A stretch of 49,412 bases of DNA from Candidatus Nealsoniibacteriota bacterium (GCA_030616085.1 JAUWYA010000003.1:1-49412), one strand, 5' to 3'; shown: positions 35,704-44,773, counted from the first letter of the stretch. The notes: a model not told the origin generated them from the letters alone. Translations and numbers: made by a program.

Positions 35704-38460
35704 TTATTTTTTAATTAATATATAATAAGTTTTATTATTTATTTTTATCTCTTTGCCTTCTACTTTTTTCTTAACATTAAACTCTTTAGCTCCAACTTCT
35801 TTTTTAAAGTCCTCTATATTTATTACATCAAAAGTGGAATCAATCACAACAAAATCTTTTGGAGTTAATCCCATTTCTTTTCTTCTTTTATTTACATTAC
35901 GAACCATTTCTCTGTATTCTCCTTCTTTTTTTAATTCTTTGGTAATTTTAGTATCTAGTTTAATTCTTTTGCCAAAACCAACTTTTTTAACATTAACTTC
36001 TTCTTTTATTAATTCTAATAAATCTTTATCTAACTTATTTTTAATAGTCAGGTTAGCCAATGGCTGACGAACTTTAATTCCAGCTTCTGCCCTTTGGGCT
36101 AAAACCAAAGTAACAATATCTCTAACTTGAGTCATTTTTTCCTCAAGCTTATTATCTGTTTTTCCTGCTTTAACCCAATCAGATAAATGCACTGATTCAG
36201 GCATATTGCTTGTTTTTAATGTATTGTACATCTCTTCTGCAAAAAACGGCATTATTGGAGCAATAAGTTTTGATAGATTTAAAAGCACATAATAAAATGT
36301 CTTCACTGCTTCTTTTCTTTGCCCGCCGAAGCCTTGGCGAAGGCGGGTTCTTGATCTTCTTACATACCAAAGAGATAAATCATTAATAAAGAAATCCTCA
36401 ATTGCCAAAACAGCTGTTCCAGGATTATATTGATCTAAATTCTTAGTAGTTTTTTTAATTACATTGTTCAATCTTGAAACAATCCATTGATCTAAAATAT
36501 TGTTAGTTTGTAGTTTGTAGTTGGTAGCTGGTAGTTCTTTCTTTGAAACATAAGTTTCAAAGAAAGTGAAAACATTATACAAAGTCAGGAGTTTTCTTTT
36601 TATTTCTTCAGCGCCTTTATATCCAAACTTCAAATCATTAACAGGATTTTGCCTTGAATACATCCAACGCATTGGATCTGCTCCAATCTTTTCAACTGCG
36701 TCATCAAACCAGATGGCATTTCCTTTTGATTTATGCATTTCTTCTCCCTTTTCATCCTTAACTGAAGCAAAGCCGAAAATTGTCTTTATTGGCTCACTAT
36801 TTTCTAAGACAGTACTCATCACAATCAATGCATAAAACCAATTCTTGAATTGACCTGGAAATGATTCACAAATCAAATCAGCTGGAAACCAATCCCTTTC
36901 CATTGTAGAAAAAGGAACTATTCCAGCGTCAAGCCAAGGATTTCCAACATCAGGAATTCTGGAAATCTCTTCTCCGCATTTAGAGCATTTAATTTTTACA
37001 TCATCAACCCATGGACGATGAGGAGAATGTGGTTCAAATTTATCCCATCCAGAAACAGCTCTTTTTTTCAATTCTTGCTTTGAGCCAATTACTTCAAAAT
37101 TGCCACACTGACATTCAAAAATTGGGAGAGCCAAACCCCAATAACGTTTCTTAGAAATCAACCAATCCTGCATATTCTTCAACCAGTCCAGTTCTCTGTC
37201 CAAACCAAAAGAGGGAATCCAATTTACTTTCTTAGCAACTTCTACCAACTGCTTTCTTAGTTTATCCATTGAAATATACCATTCATCAACTACTCTAAAA
37301 ATTAGTTCTGTTTTGCATCGCCAGCAAGTTGGATAACGGTGCGTATAATCTTCAATTTTAAAAACTTTGTCTCTCTTTTCTAATTCTTTAAAAATCAAGT
37401 CTCTAACTTGCTCAGAACCAACAAATTTGCCTGTTAAGTTTCCAAAGCCCTGCTTGTAATTACTCTCATCATCGCTTAAATCAATTACTGACAAGCCAAA
37501 TTCTTTGCTCAATTGATAATCTTCTGCGCCGCAGCCAGGAGCAATATGAACAATTCCTGTTCCCTCTTCTTCAGTTATATCTTTCCATAAAATAACTTTA
37601 TGTTCGTTATCATCAAACAAACCTTCATATTGCAATCCCTCTAACTTCTTTCCCTTAAATGTTTCAATAACTTGTCCGTTCTCAATTAAATCTGCCTTTT
37701 CTTTGAGCAAGATATATATAGACTCTTTATTCTTAACTTTTGCGTATTCTAAATCAGGATGAACAGCTAAAGCAACATTGCCCGGCAAAGTCCAAGGCGT
37801 AGTTGTCCAAGCTAAAAAATATGTATTCTTTTGATTTTTAATAGGAAGTTTGAAAAAGATTGATTTATGAGTAATCTCTTTATATTCTTCAGTTAAAATC
37901 TCATGCTGAGAAATGGCTGTTCCGCATCTTGGACACCAAGGAACACTATCACGGCCCTTGTATAATAATCCTTTTTTCCAGCAAATCTTAAGAAAGTTCC
38001 AAATAGTATAATTATTCTTGTCAGACATTGTGTAATATGAATTATCCCAATCCATCCACTGACCTAATCTAACTGACTGTTCTGTTTGAATCTTTGAATA
38101 TTTTAAAACTCTTTGCTTGCATGCATTAACAAATTTATCAATGCCAAATTTCTCAATATCCTTTTTATTCTTAAATCCTTTTTCTTTTTCAACTTCAACT
38201 TCAACCCATAATCCTTGGCAGTCAAAACCATTCTGATATCTCTGATTAAATCCCTGCATTGCTTTATACCTTTGAAATAAATCTTTATACGTTCTTCCCC
38301 AAGCATGATGAACGCCCATTGGATTATTAGCAGTAATAGGACCATCTAAAAACGACCAGTGCTTTTTGCCTTGGTTTTTCTTTCTCAGCTTTTCAAAAAT
38401 CCTCTTCTGTTTCCAGAATTTCAATATCTTTTGTTCCAATTTTGGAAAATTAAGAGTCAT
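35704..38460 (-). CDS. ileS: isoleucyl-tRNA synthetase
   Basis: WSFLDGPITANNPMGVHHAWGRTYKD, VPWCPRCGTAIS, TTTPWTLPGNVALAV, MHKSKGNAIWFDDAVEKIGAD. Confidence 0.96.
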   Translation of the reverse strand: MTLNFPKLEQKILKFWKQKRIFEKLRKKNQGKKHWSFLDGPITANNPMGVHHAWGRTYKDLFQRYKAMQGFNQRYQNGFDCQGLWVEVEVEKEKGFKNKKDIEKFGIDKFVNACKQRVLKYSKIQTEQSVRLGQWMDWDNSYYTMSDKNNYTIWNFLKICWKKGLLYKGRDSVPWCPRCGTAISQHEILTEEYKEITHKSIFFKLPIKNQKNTYFLAWTTTPWTLPGNVALAVHPDLEYAKVKNKESIYILLKEKADLIENGQVIETFKGKKLEGLQYEGLFDDNEHKVILWKDITEEEGTGIVHIAPGCGAEDYQLSKEFGLSVIDLSDDESNYKQGFGNLTGKFVGSEQVRDLIFKELEKRDKVFKIEDYTHRYPTCWRCKTELIFRVVDEWYISMDKLRKQLVEVAKKVNWIPSFGLDRELDWLKNMQDWLISKKRYWGLALPIFECQCGNFEVIGSKQELKKRAVSGWDKFEPHSPHRPWVDDVKIKCSKCGEEISRIPDVGNPWLDAGIVPFSTMERDWFPADLICESFPGQFKNWFYALIVMSTVLENSEPIKTIFGFASVKDEKGEEMHKSKGNAIWFDDAVEKIGADPMRWMYSRQNPVNDLKFGYKGAEEIKRKLLTLYNVFTFFETYVSKKELPATNYKLQTNNILDQWIVSRLNNVIKKTTKNLDQYNPGTAVLAIEDFFINDLSLWYVRRSRTRLRQGFGGQRKEAVKTFYYVLLNLSKLIAPIMPFFAEEMYNTLKTSNMPESVHLSDWVKAGKTDNKLEEKMTQVRDIVTLVLAQRAEAGIKVRQPLANLTIKNKLDKDLLELIKEEVNVKKVGFGKRIKLDTKITKELKKEGEYREMVRNVNKRRKEMGLTPKDFVVIDSTFDVINIEDFKKEVGAKEFNVKKKVEGKEIKINNKTYYILIKK
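36322..36347. repeat. short palindrome encoding RLRQGFGGQ in ileS
   Basis: cccgccgaagccttggcgaaggcggg. Confidence 0.7.
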
Positions 38461-39026
38461 GGTTCTATATATTGACCAACATCAGGCCAAAGACCACCCA
38501 TATGTCTTTGCTCTAAAAGCTCATCTTCGCTTAGACCTTTTAAATAACCAGCCAACAACCATACAGGATCAGCATGGCTGACAATTAAAATTGTCTTGCC
38601 GTTATGTTCTTTCTCAATCTCTGTTATAACAGCGGCTGCTCTTTCTCTAACATCTCTCCAGTTTTCTCCTTCAGGAGATCTTTTGAAAAATCTATCTTTT
38701 TTGTCAGAGAAAAATTTACGATATTCTTCTCCTGTTTTTCCATGAAAAACCCCGAAATTGGTATCTATGAGCCGGCTATCAAATTTGATATCTAATTCAA
38801 GTTCATCAGCAACAATTTTTGATGTTTGCTTAGTTCTAAAATAATCTGAAGAATAAATTAAATCAATTCCTTTATTTTTAAGCTCTTTAGCCACAATCTT
38901 AATTTTCTCTTTTCCATTTTCAGTTATAGGAAGATCTGGATTTTCATCTTTAGTATAAAGAACATCCAGCTTTTCTGCTTGATACCTTGTTTCTCCATGT
39001 CTCAATAATATATATTTGTTTTTCAT
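38457..39026 (-). CDS. histidine phosphatase family protein
   Basis: ILLRHGETRYQ, KGIDLIYSSDYFRTKQTSKIV. Confidence 0.92.
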   Translation of the reverse strand: MKNKYILLRHGETRYQAEKLDVLYTKDENPDLPITENGKEKIKIVAKELKNKGIDLIYSSDYFRTKQTSKIVADELELDIKFDSRLIDTNFGVFHGKTGEEYRKFFSDKKDRFFKRSPEGENWRDVRERAAAVITEIEKEHNGKTILIVSHADPVWLLAGYLKGLSEDELLEQRHMGGLWPDVGQYIEP

Positions 39027-39027
39027 A

Positions 39028-40524
39028 TTACATCTTTTCTGGAGCTGAAATACCCATTAAATCTAAAGTGTTTTTAAGAACGATCTGGGTTGCTAAAATC
39101 AAAGATAATCTAGCTTGGCTTAATTTTTTATCGTCTGTAAGAACTCTGCAATTTTTATAAAACTTATGAAAGCTCTCAGCTAAATCAATAGCATACTGTG
39201 GTATTCTTTGAACCTGATAATCTTTGGAAGTATCCTCAATAATCTCCTCAAATCTAATTAATTGTTTGATTAAAGATAGTTCGCCTGGATGAGTCAGTAA
39301 TTTTAAATTTGTTTCGGATTTCGGATTTCGGATTTCGGATTTTCTTAATATGCTGCATATTCTGGCGTGGGCGTATTGGACATAATAAACAGGGTTTTTC
39401 TGTGACTTTTCTTTTGCTAGCTTTAAATCAAAATTCAAATGAGCACCAGAACTTCTAATTAAAAAGAAGAACCGGGCAGCATCCAAGCCAACTTCATCAA
39501 CTAGTTCTTCTAAAGCCACATAAGTGCCGGCTCTCTTGGACATTTTAACTTGTTCCCCTTTTTCAAGAAGCCGTACCATCTGCATAATAATAAAATCTAT
39601 TTGTCCCTTTTTATAACCAAGCGCCTTTGCTGTAGCTTTCATTCTTCCAATGTATCCATGATGATCAGCTCCCCAGAAGTATATTAACTTATCAAATCCT
39701 CTATCAAACTTATTTTTCAAATATGCAATATCAGAAGCAAGATAAGTATAATCCCCGCCTTTTTTAATTAATACCCTGTCTTTATCATCTCCAAACTTTG
39801 TTGATTTAAACCACAAAGCTCCCTCTTTTTTATAGATTAATTTCTTTTTTCTCAAATAATCCAAAACTTTATCAACTTCTTTGTTTTTATACAAATTCTT
39901 TTGTGAAAACCAGTTATCAAATTTAATCTTTAACTTTCTTGTAATAAATTTCTGATTTTCTTTTTGAATTTGCAGAGCTGTTCTCTTCTCGCCCTTGTAA
40001 AGACCTTTTTTCAAATCTTCTACTTGCTTGCCTTGATCGTTAATATAAAACTCACGAGTCACTTCATAACCTGCTTTTTCTAAAACATTTGATAAAGCAT
40101 CTCCACAAAATCCACCGCGTCCATTACCTAAAGTCAAAGGACCGGTAGGATTTGCTGAAATGAATTCAACATTAATCTTTTGTTTTTCTCCAATCTTCAA
40201 ATCTCCAAACTTCTCCTTCTTTTTCAGAATTTCCACTGCTTGTTTTTGCAAATACTCTTTTGAAACAAAAAAATTAATAAATCCTCCCAAAACTTCTATT
40301 TTTTCTATGATAGATTTTTCTTTCTCAATTTCTGGCTTTAAAATTAAAGCCATTTCATTGTAGCTTTGCTTAAAATTTTTACTAATTACAAAAAGAACAT
40401 TGGTAGAATAATCTCCATGTGATTTATTTTCTGGTGTAACAACTATAATTTGAGACATATTATGATAATACCCCAAATTATTCATCGCTCTTTCTATTAT
40501 TTTTTTTATTTCATCTCTAATCAT
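39028..40524 (-). CDS. argS: arginyl-tRNA synthetase
   Basis: FISANPTGPLTLGNGRGGFCGDALSNVLE, YINDQGKQ, ARICSILRK. Confidence 0.96.
   Translation of the reverse strand: MIRDEIKKIIERAMNNLGYYHNMSQIIVVTPENKSHGDYSTNVLFVISKNFKQSYNEMALILKPEIEKEKSIIEKIEVLGGFINFFVSKEYLQKQAVEILKKKEKFGDLKIGEKQKINVEFISANPTGPLTLGNGRGGFCGDALSNVLEKAGYEVTREFYINDQGKQVEDLKKGLYKGEKRTALQIQKENQKFITRKLKIKFDNWFSQKNLYKNKEVDKVLDYLRKKKLIYKKEGALWFKSTKFGDDKDRVLIKKGGDYTYLASDIAYLKNKFDRGFDKLIYFWGADHHGYIGRMKATAKALGYKKGQIDFIIMQMVRLLEKGEQVKMSKRAGTYVALEELVDEVGLDAARFFFLIRSSGAHLNFDLKLAKEKSQKNPVYYVQYAHARICSILRKSEIRNPKSETNLKLLTHPGELSLIKQLIRFEEIIEDTSKDYQVQRIPQYAIDLAESFHKFYKNCRVLTDDKKLSQARLSLILATQIVLKNTLDLMGISAPEKM
39311..39344. repeat. TTCGGATT tandem repeat inside argS
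   Basis: gtttcggatttcggatttcggatttcggatttt; encodes KSEIRNPKSE. Confidence 0.75.
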
Positions 40525-40588
40525 TGTTTCCAGTTTACCTTATTTTCCTTAAAAATTCAAAAAACAGAGGCCCGTCCTCTGCAAAAAC

Positions 40589-40617
40589 TTGACAGATTTA
40601 AGAATGTATAATAAGAT
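40589..40617 (+). promoter_or_regulatory. sigma70-like promoter TTGACA-17-TAAGAT
   Basis: ttgacagatttaagaatgtataataagat. Confidence 0.6.
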
Positions 40618-40670
40618 ATAAACATCGTGAAAAACTAAAATAGCAACTTAAAAATTGAAAAGGGGAAAAG

Positions 40671-40877
40671 ATGAATGGAATAATAAAAGGAGTAGAAACA
40701 AAAATGGGAAAGGTCATATTCTTAATATGCCTGATAATCATTGTGATGGGAACTCTATCCCTCCCTATCCTCCTCTATCTCGAAAAAGAAGCTAATCTTA
40801 TTGAATGCATAGTTGCCTTTGTTGGTGTTCTCCTTATGCTACGACTAGTATTTGCTGTAGCATTTGAGGATCCATAA
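40671..40877 (+). CDS. small (68 aa) two-TM membrane protein
   Basis: IFLICLIIIVMGTLSLPILLYL...CIVAFVGVLLMLRLVFAV; RBS AAAGGGG; terminator downstream. Confidence 0.65.
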   Translation: MNGIIKGVETKMGKVIFLICLIIIVMGTLSLPILLYLEKEANLIECIVAFVGVLLMLRLVFAVAFEDP

Positions 40878-40893
40878 CAAAATAAAAATGAAG

Positions 40894-40914
40894 GTGCCGA
40901 GTTAATCTCGGCAC
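40894..40914 (+). terminator. intrinsic terminator
   Basis: gtgccgag-ttaat-ctcggcac-attttttattt. Confidence 0.8.
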
Positions 40915-40951
40915 ATTTTTTATTTCTTGGAATATGGTAATATAAATTAAT

Positions 40952-41398
40952 ATGAAAATCCTAGCAGAAAATAGAAAAGCAAAGTTTGATTATGAAATCC
41001 TGGAGAAGTTTGAAGCAGGCATGGTTTTGATTGGACAAGAGGTAAAATCAATAAAATCAGGAAGAATGAGCTTAAAAGGCTCTTATGTGACACTAAGAGA
41101 AGAAGAGCCGTATTTAATCGGAGCTAATATCCCGCCTTATCAGCCGAAAAACATTTCTCCAGATTATGAGCCGGAAAAACCAAGGAAGCTTCTTTTGAAT
41201 AAATCAGAAATTAAGCATTTAATCGGTAAAACAAAAGAAAAGGGCTTGACTTTAGTGCCCTTAAGGGTGTATACTAAGAAAGGAAAAATAAAGCTTGAAT
41301 TCGGAACAGCTAAAGGAAGAAAGAAAGCCGACAAAAGAGAATTAATTAAAAAGAGAGAAACAGAAAGAGAGATTAAAAGAGAGCTTAAAGAAAGATAA
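40952..41398 (+). CDS. smpB: SsrA-binding protein
   Basis: ILAENRKAKFDYEILEKFEAGMVLIGQEVKSIKSGRMSLKGSYV; upstream of ssrA. Confidence 0.96.
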   Translation: MKILAENRKAKFDYEILEKFEAGMVLIGQEVKSIKSGRMSLKGSYVTLREEEPYLIGANIPPYQPKNISPDYEPEKPRKLLLNKSEIKHLIGKTKEKGLTLVPLRVYTKKGKIKLEFGTAKGRKKADKRELIKKRETEREIKRELKER

Positions 41399-41417
41399 TT
41401 ATGTATTTTGTCTACCG

Positions 41418-41446
41418 ATCATCAAATCGCAAAGCGATTTGATGAT
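41418..41446. repeat. perfect palindromic hairpin 4 nt upstream of tmRNA
   Basis: atcatcaaatcgc-aaa-gcgatttgatgat. Confidence 0.8.
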
Positions 41447-41450
41447 TTAG

Positions 41451-41773
41451 GGGGATGAATAGTTTCGACAGAAGTTTTTTGTCAAAATAGGGCAGGCAAA
41501 AATATTCTCAAATAAGTGCCAACTTGTTTAAGAAACCCGCGTTAGCTTTTGCTTAACGCCATCCTTTTCGTTGACTCTCGATAGACGAAAAAGGGTGTCA
41601 TTTATCGAGATAGATAGTTCTTTTTTGTCTCAGAAAAACTATCAAAACAAACGAGACTAAGGTGTTGGAATTTTGCTTATTACATATCTAACACACTAAA
41701 ATCAAAAATAAGCTAAGCTTGTAGAACTATTTTGATAAAACTTTTGGATGCGAGTTCGCCCTCGCCATCTCCA
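41451..41773 (+). ncRNA. ssrA: tmRNA (SsrA)
   Basis: 5' GGGGATGAATAGTTTCGACAG, 3' GCGAGTTCGCCCTCGCCATCTCCA; follows smpB. Confidence 0.93.
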
Positions 41774-41775
41774 CA

Positions 41776-42285
41776 GTGCAAAGAAAACCATTAGTCAACA
41801 ATTTAATAAGGGCTAGAGAAGTAAGACTAATTGATGAAACTGGAAAACAATTAGGAGTTTTGGCATTAGAAAAAGCGCTCCAAATGGCTAAAGAGCGCGG
41901 TTTCGATTTAATCCAAGTCACTGAAAAACTTGACCCGCCTGTTTGCAAAATAATGGATTATGGAAAATATCTTTATCATTTGAAAAAGAAAGAAAAATCA
42001 GCTAAACACCACACAGGCGGCGAACTTAAAGGAATAAGGTTGACTTTTGGAATTTCTGAACATGATTTAGAAACAAGAGTAAAACAAGCAGAAAAATTCC
42101 TAAAAAAAGGAGATAGGATTAGAATAGAAATGAAATTAAGGGGCAGACAAAAAGCTCTTCAGGGATTTGCCAGAGAAAAGATAAAAAAATTCCTGGAAAC
42201 TTTAGAAAAATCAATTCCTATAAAAACAGAAAGAGAATTAAAAAAACAACCAAGAGGATTAACAATGATTATTTCAAAAAGATGA
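41776..42285 (+). CDS. infC: translation initiation factor IF-3 (GTG start)
   Basis: NNLIRAREVRLIDETGKQLGVL, PPVCKIMDYGKYLY, FGISEHDLETRVKQAEKFLKKGDRIRIEMKLRGRQ. Confidence 0.95.
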   Translation: MQRKPLVNNLIRAREVRLIDETGKQLGVLALEKALQMAKERGFDLIQVTEKLDPPVCKIMDYGKYLYHLKKKEKSAKHHTGGELKGIRLTFGISEHDLETRVKQAEKFLKKGDRIRIEMKLRGRQKALQGFAREKIKKFLETLEKSIPIKTERELKKQPRGLTMIISKR

Positions 42286-42286
42286 A

Positions 42287-42407
42287 CCCCGTTAGAGATA
42301 ACTAAAGATTAATATTTATGAATAATAAAATAAAAAAGACAAATAAAGGTTATATTATTAATACTAGCAGGATACGGTTGTCTAAAGATAACCTATCTCT
42401 AACGGGG
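42287..42407. mobile_element. palindromic element between infC stop and rpmI start, TSD TGAA
   Basis: tgaa|ccccgttagagata...tatctctaacgggg|tgaa. Confidence 0.92.
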
Positions 42408-42589
42408 TGAAAACACGTAAATCAATCAAAAAACGCTTCAAGATAACTAAAACTGGCAAAGTTCTAAGAAGAGCAACTGGTCAGGACCATTTTCGTGCGA
42501 AAAAATCAGGGGAAAGAATTAGAAAAGGCAGAAAATGGGTTAGAGTTCCTAATCCTTTTGACAAAAAGATTAAAGACCTAATTAAGTAA
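42407..42589 (+). CDS. rpmI: 50S ribosomal protein L35 (GTG start made by element)
   Basis: KTRKSIKKRFKITKTGKVLRRATGQDHFRAKKS. Confidence 0.92.
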   Translation: MKTRKSIKKRFKITKTGKVLRRATGQDHFRAKKSGERIRKGRKWVRVPNPFDKKIKDLIK

Positions 42590-42590
42590 T

Positions 42591-42938
42591 ATGGTTAGAG
42601 TAAAAAGAGGAGCAACTGCACACAAAAGAAGGAAAAAAGTATTAAAACATACTAAAGGTTTTCGTTGGGGAAGAAAATCAAAATATAAATCAGCAAAAGA
42701 GGCCTTGCTTCACGCTTGGACATATTCATATAGAGATAGAAGAACAAAAAAAAGAGAGTTTAGAAAACTCTGGCAAATACAAATTAATGCTGCCTGCCGG
42801 AAACAAGACATCTCTTATAGCCGCTTCATTCACGGATTGAAAGAAAAAAAGATTGAACTTGATAGAAAAATATTATCTGAATTAGTAAAAAACAATGGCA
42901 AGATATTTGAAAAAATCGTAGAGAAAGTAAAAGAATAA
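42591..42938 (+). CDS. rplT: 50S ribosomal protein L20
   Basis: VKRGATAHKRRKKVLKHTKGFRWGRKSKYKSAKEALLHAWTYSYRDRRTKKREFRKLWQIQINAACR. Confidence 0.97.
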   Translation: MVRVKRGATAHKRRKKVLKHTKGFRWGRKSKYKSAKEALLHAWTYSYRDRRTKKREFRKLWQIQINAACRKQDISYSRFIHGLKEKKIELDRKILSELVKNNGKIFEKIVEKVKE

Positions 42939-42966
42939 AAACCCCATCAACATGACGGGGTTTTTG
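42937..42966 (+). terminator. intrinsic terminator after rplT
   Basis: aaaaccccatcaacatgacggggttttt. Confidence 0.7.
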
Positions 42967-42969
42967 ATT

Positions 42970-44736
42970 TTATTTAAAATATTTTAATAACTTAGATAAT
43001 GGTTGGGTGTTAATTATATCTTTCTTCTCGGCCCAGCCGCGGCGGGCCTGGGCAATTCCAAATTCAATTAATGCTAATTGATTTTTATGATGAGCATCAG
43101 TATTAATTATCATTTTCACTCCTATTTTTTTTGCTTTTCTAATATTAATATCTTTTAAATCTAATCTATAAGGAGATGAGTTAATTTCAAGAATTGTATT
43201 AGTTTCTTTTGCTGCTTTTAAAATCTTATCAAAATCAATTTGATATTCATCTCTTTGTTTAAGTATTCTTCCAGTTGGATGAGAGATAATATCAACATTA
43301 GGATTCCTCATTGCTGTAATTATTCTTTGTGTCATTTTGTCTCTATCCATTTTCATACTGGAATGAACCCCAGCAATAACAAAATCTAGCTTAGCTAAAA
43401 CTTCATCTTTAATATCAATTGAACCATCATTCATAATATTACCTTCGCAACCTTGCAAAATTCTAATTTTAGAACTAAGCTTCTTATCCAATTTATCAAT
43501 CTCTTTTCTCTGTTTTGCTAATTGTTTTTCATTTAATCCATGCTCTATTCTTAAAAACTTAGTATGATCCGCAATTCCAATATATTTATAACCGATTTCT
43601 TGAGCAGCTTGCGCTATCTCTTCAATTGAATTTTTCCCGCCATCCCAATTAGAATGACAATGCAAGTCGCCTTTTATATCATTATATCCAATAATTTTAG
43701 GCAATTTCTTTTTTTGAGAAAGCTCTATTTCTCCTTGATTTTCTCTCATCTCCGGAGCAATTAAATCAAGCCCTATTGCTCTATATACTTCTTTTTCATT
43801 CTTGCCAGCAATCATCTTAGAGCCCTTAAAAACTCCATACTCATTTAATTTCAATCCTTTATGTATAGCAAGCCGACGAGTAGCAATGTTATGTTCTTTA
43901 GAGCCAGTAAAATACTGTAAAGCAGATCCATAGCTTTTTGAAGGAACAACTCTCAAATCCATATCAAACTTGCCCTTGGTTCTAACAGAAGAGCGGGTAG
44001 AACCCTTGCTCCAAACTTTGACTATTTCGGGCATAGAAACAAAAAAAGCCATTACTTTTTCTGGCTTTTTTGAAACTGCTAAAATATCAACATCTCCTAT
44101 TGTTTCCTTCATTCTTCTAACAGAACCGGCAATGCTTATCTTTTCAACTTCTTTTAGTTTATTTAATCTTTCTAAAACTTTATCTACAAGAGGTATTATC
44201 TCTCCCAAAAGAAATCTTCCTTTGCTCCTTTTTAAAAAAGCAATTCCTTGCAAAACATTCTTTTCTGTTTTTTCTCCAAATCCTTCCAAAGGAGCTATTT
44301 TATGAGCCTTAGCTGCTTTTTCTAAATCTTTTAGATTTTTAATCTTTAGCTTTTGATAAAGAACTTTTACTTTCTTAACTCCCATCCCTTCAACTGCAAT
44401 CAATTCTCCTAAATTTATCGGTGTTTCCTTTTTTAATCTTTCATAAGTTTTAACCCTGCCTGTTTTTAAATATTCTTCAATCTTTAAAGCAATGTTCTTT
44501 CCTACTCCAGGAACTTCTTCTAATGCTTTTAGCCCTCCTTGTTTATAAACATGTTCAATGTCTTGTTCCAAGCTTTCTAAAACAATCGCAACTCTTTTAT
44601 AAGCATAGGCCCTGAAAGAACCATTATCCATCTCAAGATAATTCGCCATATCATAAAATATCCTGGCTAATTCTTGATTGTTCACCCCGTTAGAAATTTT
44701 ATTATTTTTTTGAACCATAGATTTTATGTTGTCCAA
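42970..44736 (-). CDS. polX: DNA polymerase/3'-5' exonuclease PolX (PolX + PHP)
   Basis: ELARIFYDMANYLEMD, HhH EVPGVGKNIALKIEEYL, SVRRMKETIGDVDIL, PHP GDLHCHSNWDGGKNS, GIADHTKF. Confidence 0.93.
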   Translation of the reverse strand: MDNIKSMVQKNNKISNGVNNQELARIFYDMANYLEMDNGSFRAYAYKRVAIVLESLEQDIEHVYKQGGLKALEEVPGVGKNIALKIEEYLKTGRVKTYERLKKETPINLGELIAVEGMGVKKVKVLYQKLKIKNLKDLEKAAKAHKIAPLEGFGEKTEKNVLQGIAFLKRSKGRFLLGEIIPLVDKVLERLNKLKEVEKISIAGSVRRMKETIGDVDILAVSKKPEKVMAFFVSMPEIVKVWSKGSTRSSVRTKGKFDMDLRVVPSKSYGSALQYFTGSKEHNIATRRLAIHKGLKLNEYGVFKGSKMIAGKNEKEVYRAIGLDLIAPEMRENQGEIELSQKKKLPKIIGYNDIKGDLHCHSNWDGGKNSIEEIAQAAQEIGYKYIGIADHTKFLRIEHGLNEKQLAKQRKEIDKLDKKLSSKIRILQGCEGNIMNDGSIDIKDEVLAKLDFVIAGVHSSMKMDRDKMTQRIITAMRNPNVDIISHPTGRILKQRDEYQIDFDKILKAAKETNTILEINSSPYRLDLKDINIRKAKKIGVKMIINTDAHHKNQLALIEFGIAQARRGWAEKKDIINTQPLSKLLKYFK

Positions 44737-44765
44737 AGCTCCTTATTTTATAATTTCTAACGGGG
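44685..44765. mobile_element. palindromic element at polX start codon, TSD TTCA
   Basis: ttca|ccccgttagaaat...atttctaacgggg|ttca. Confidence 0.92.
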
Positions 44766-44773
44766 TTCATACA

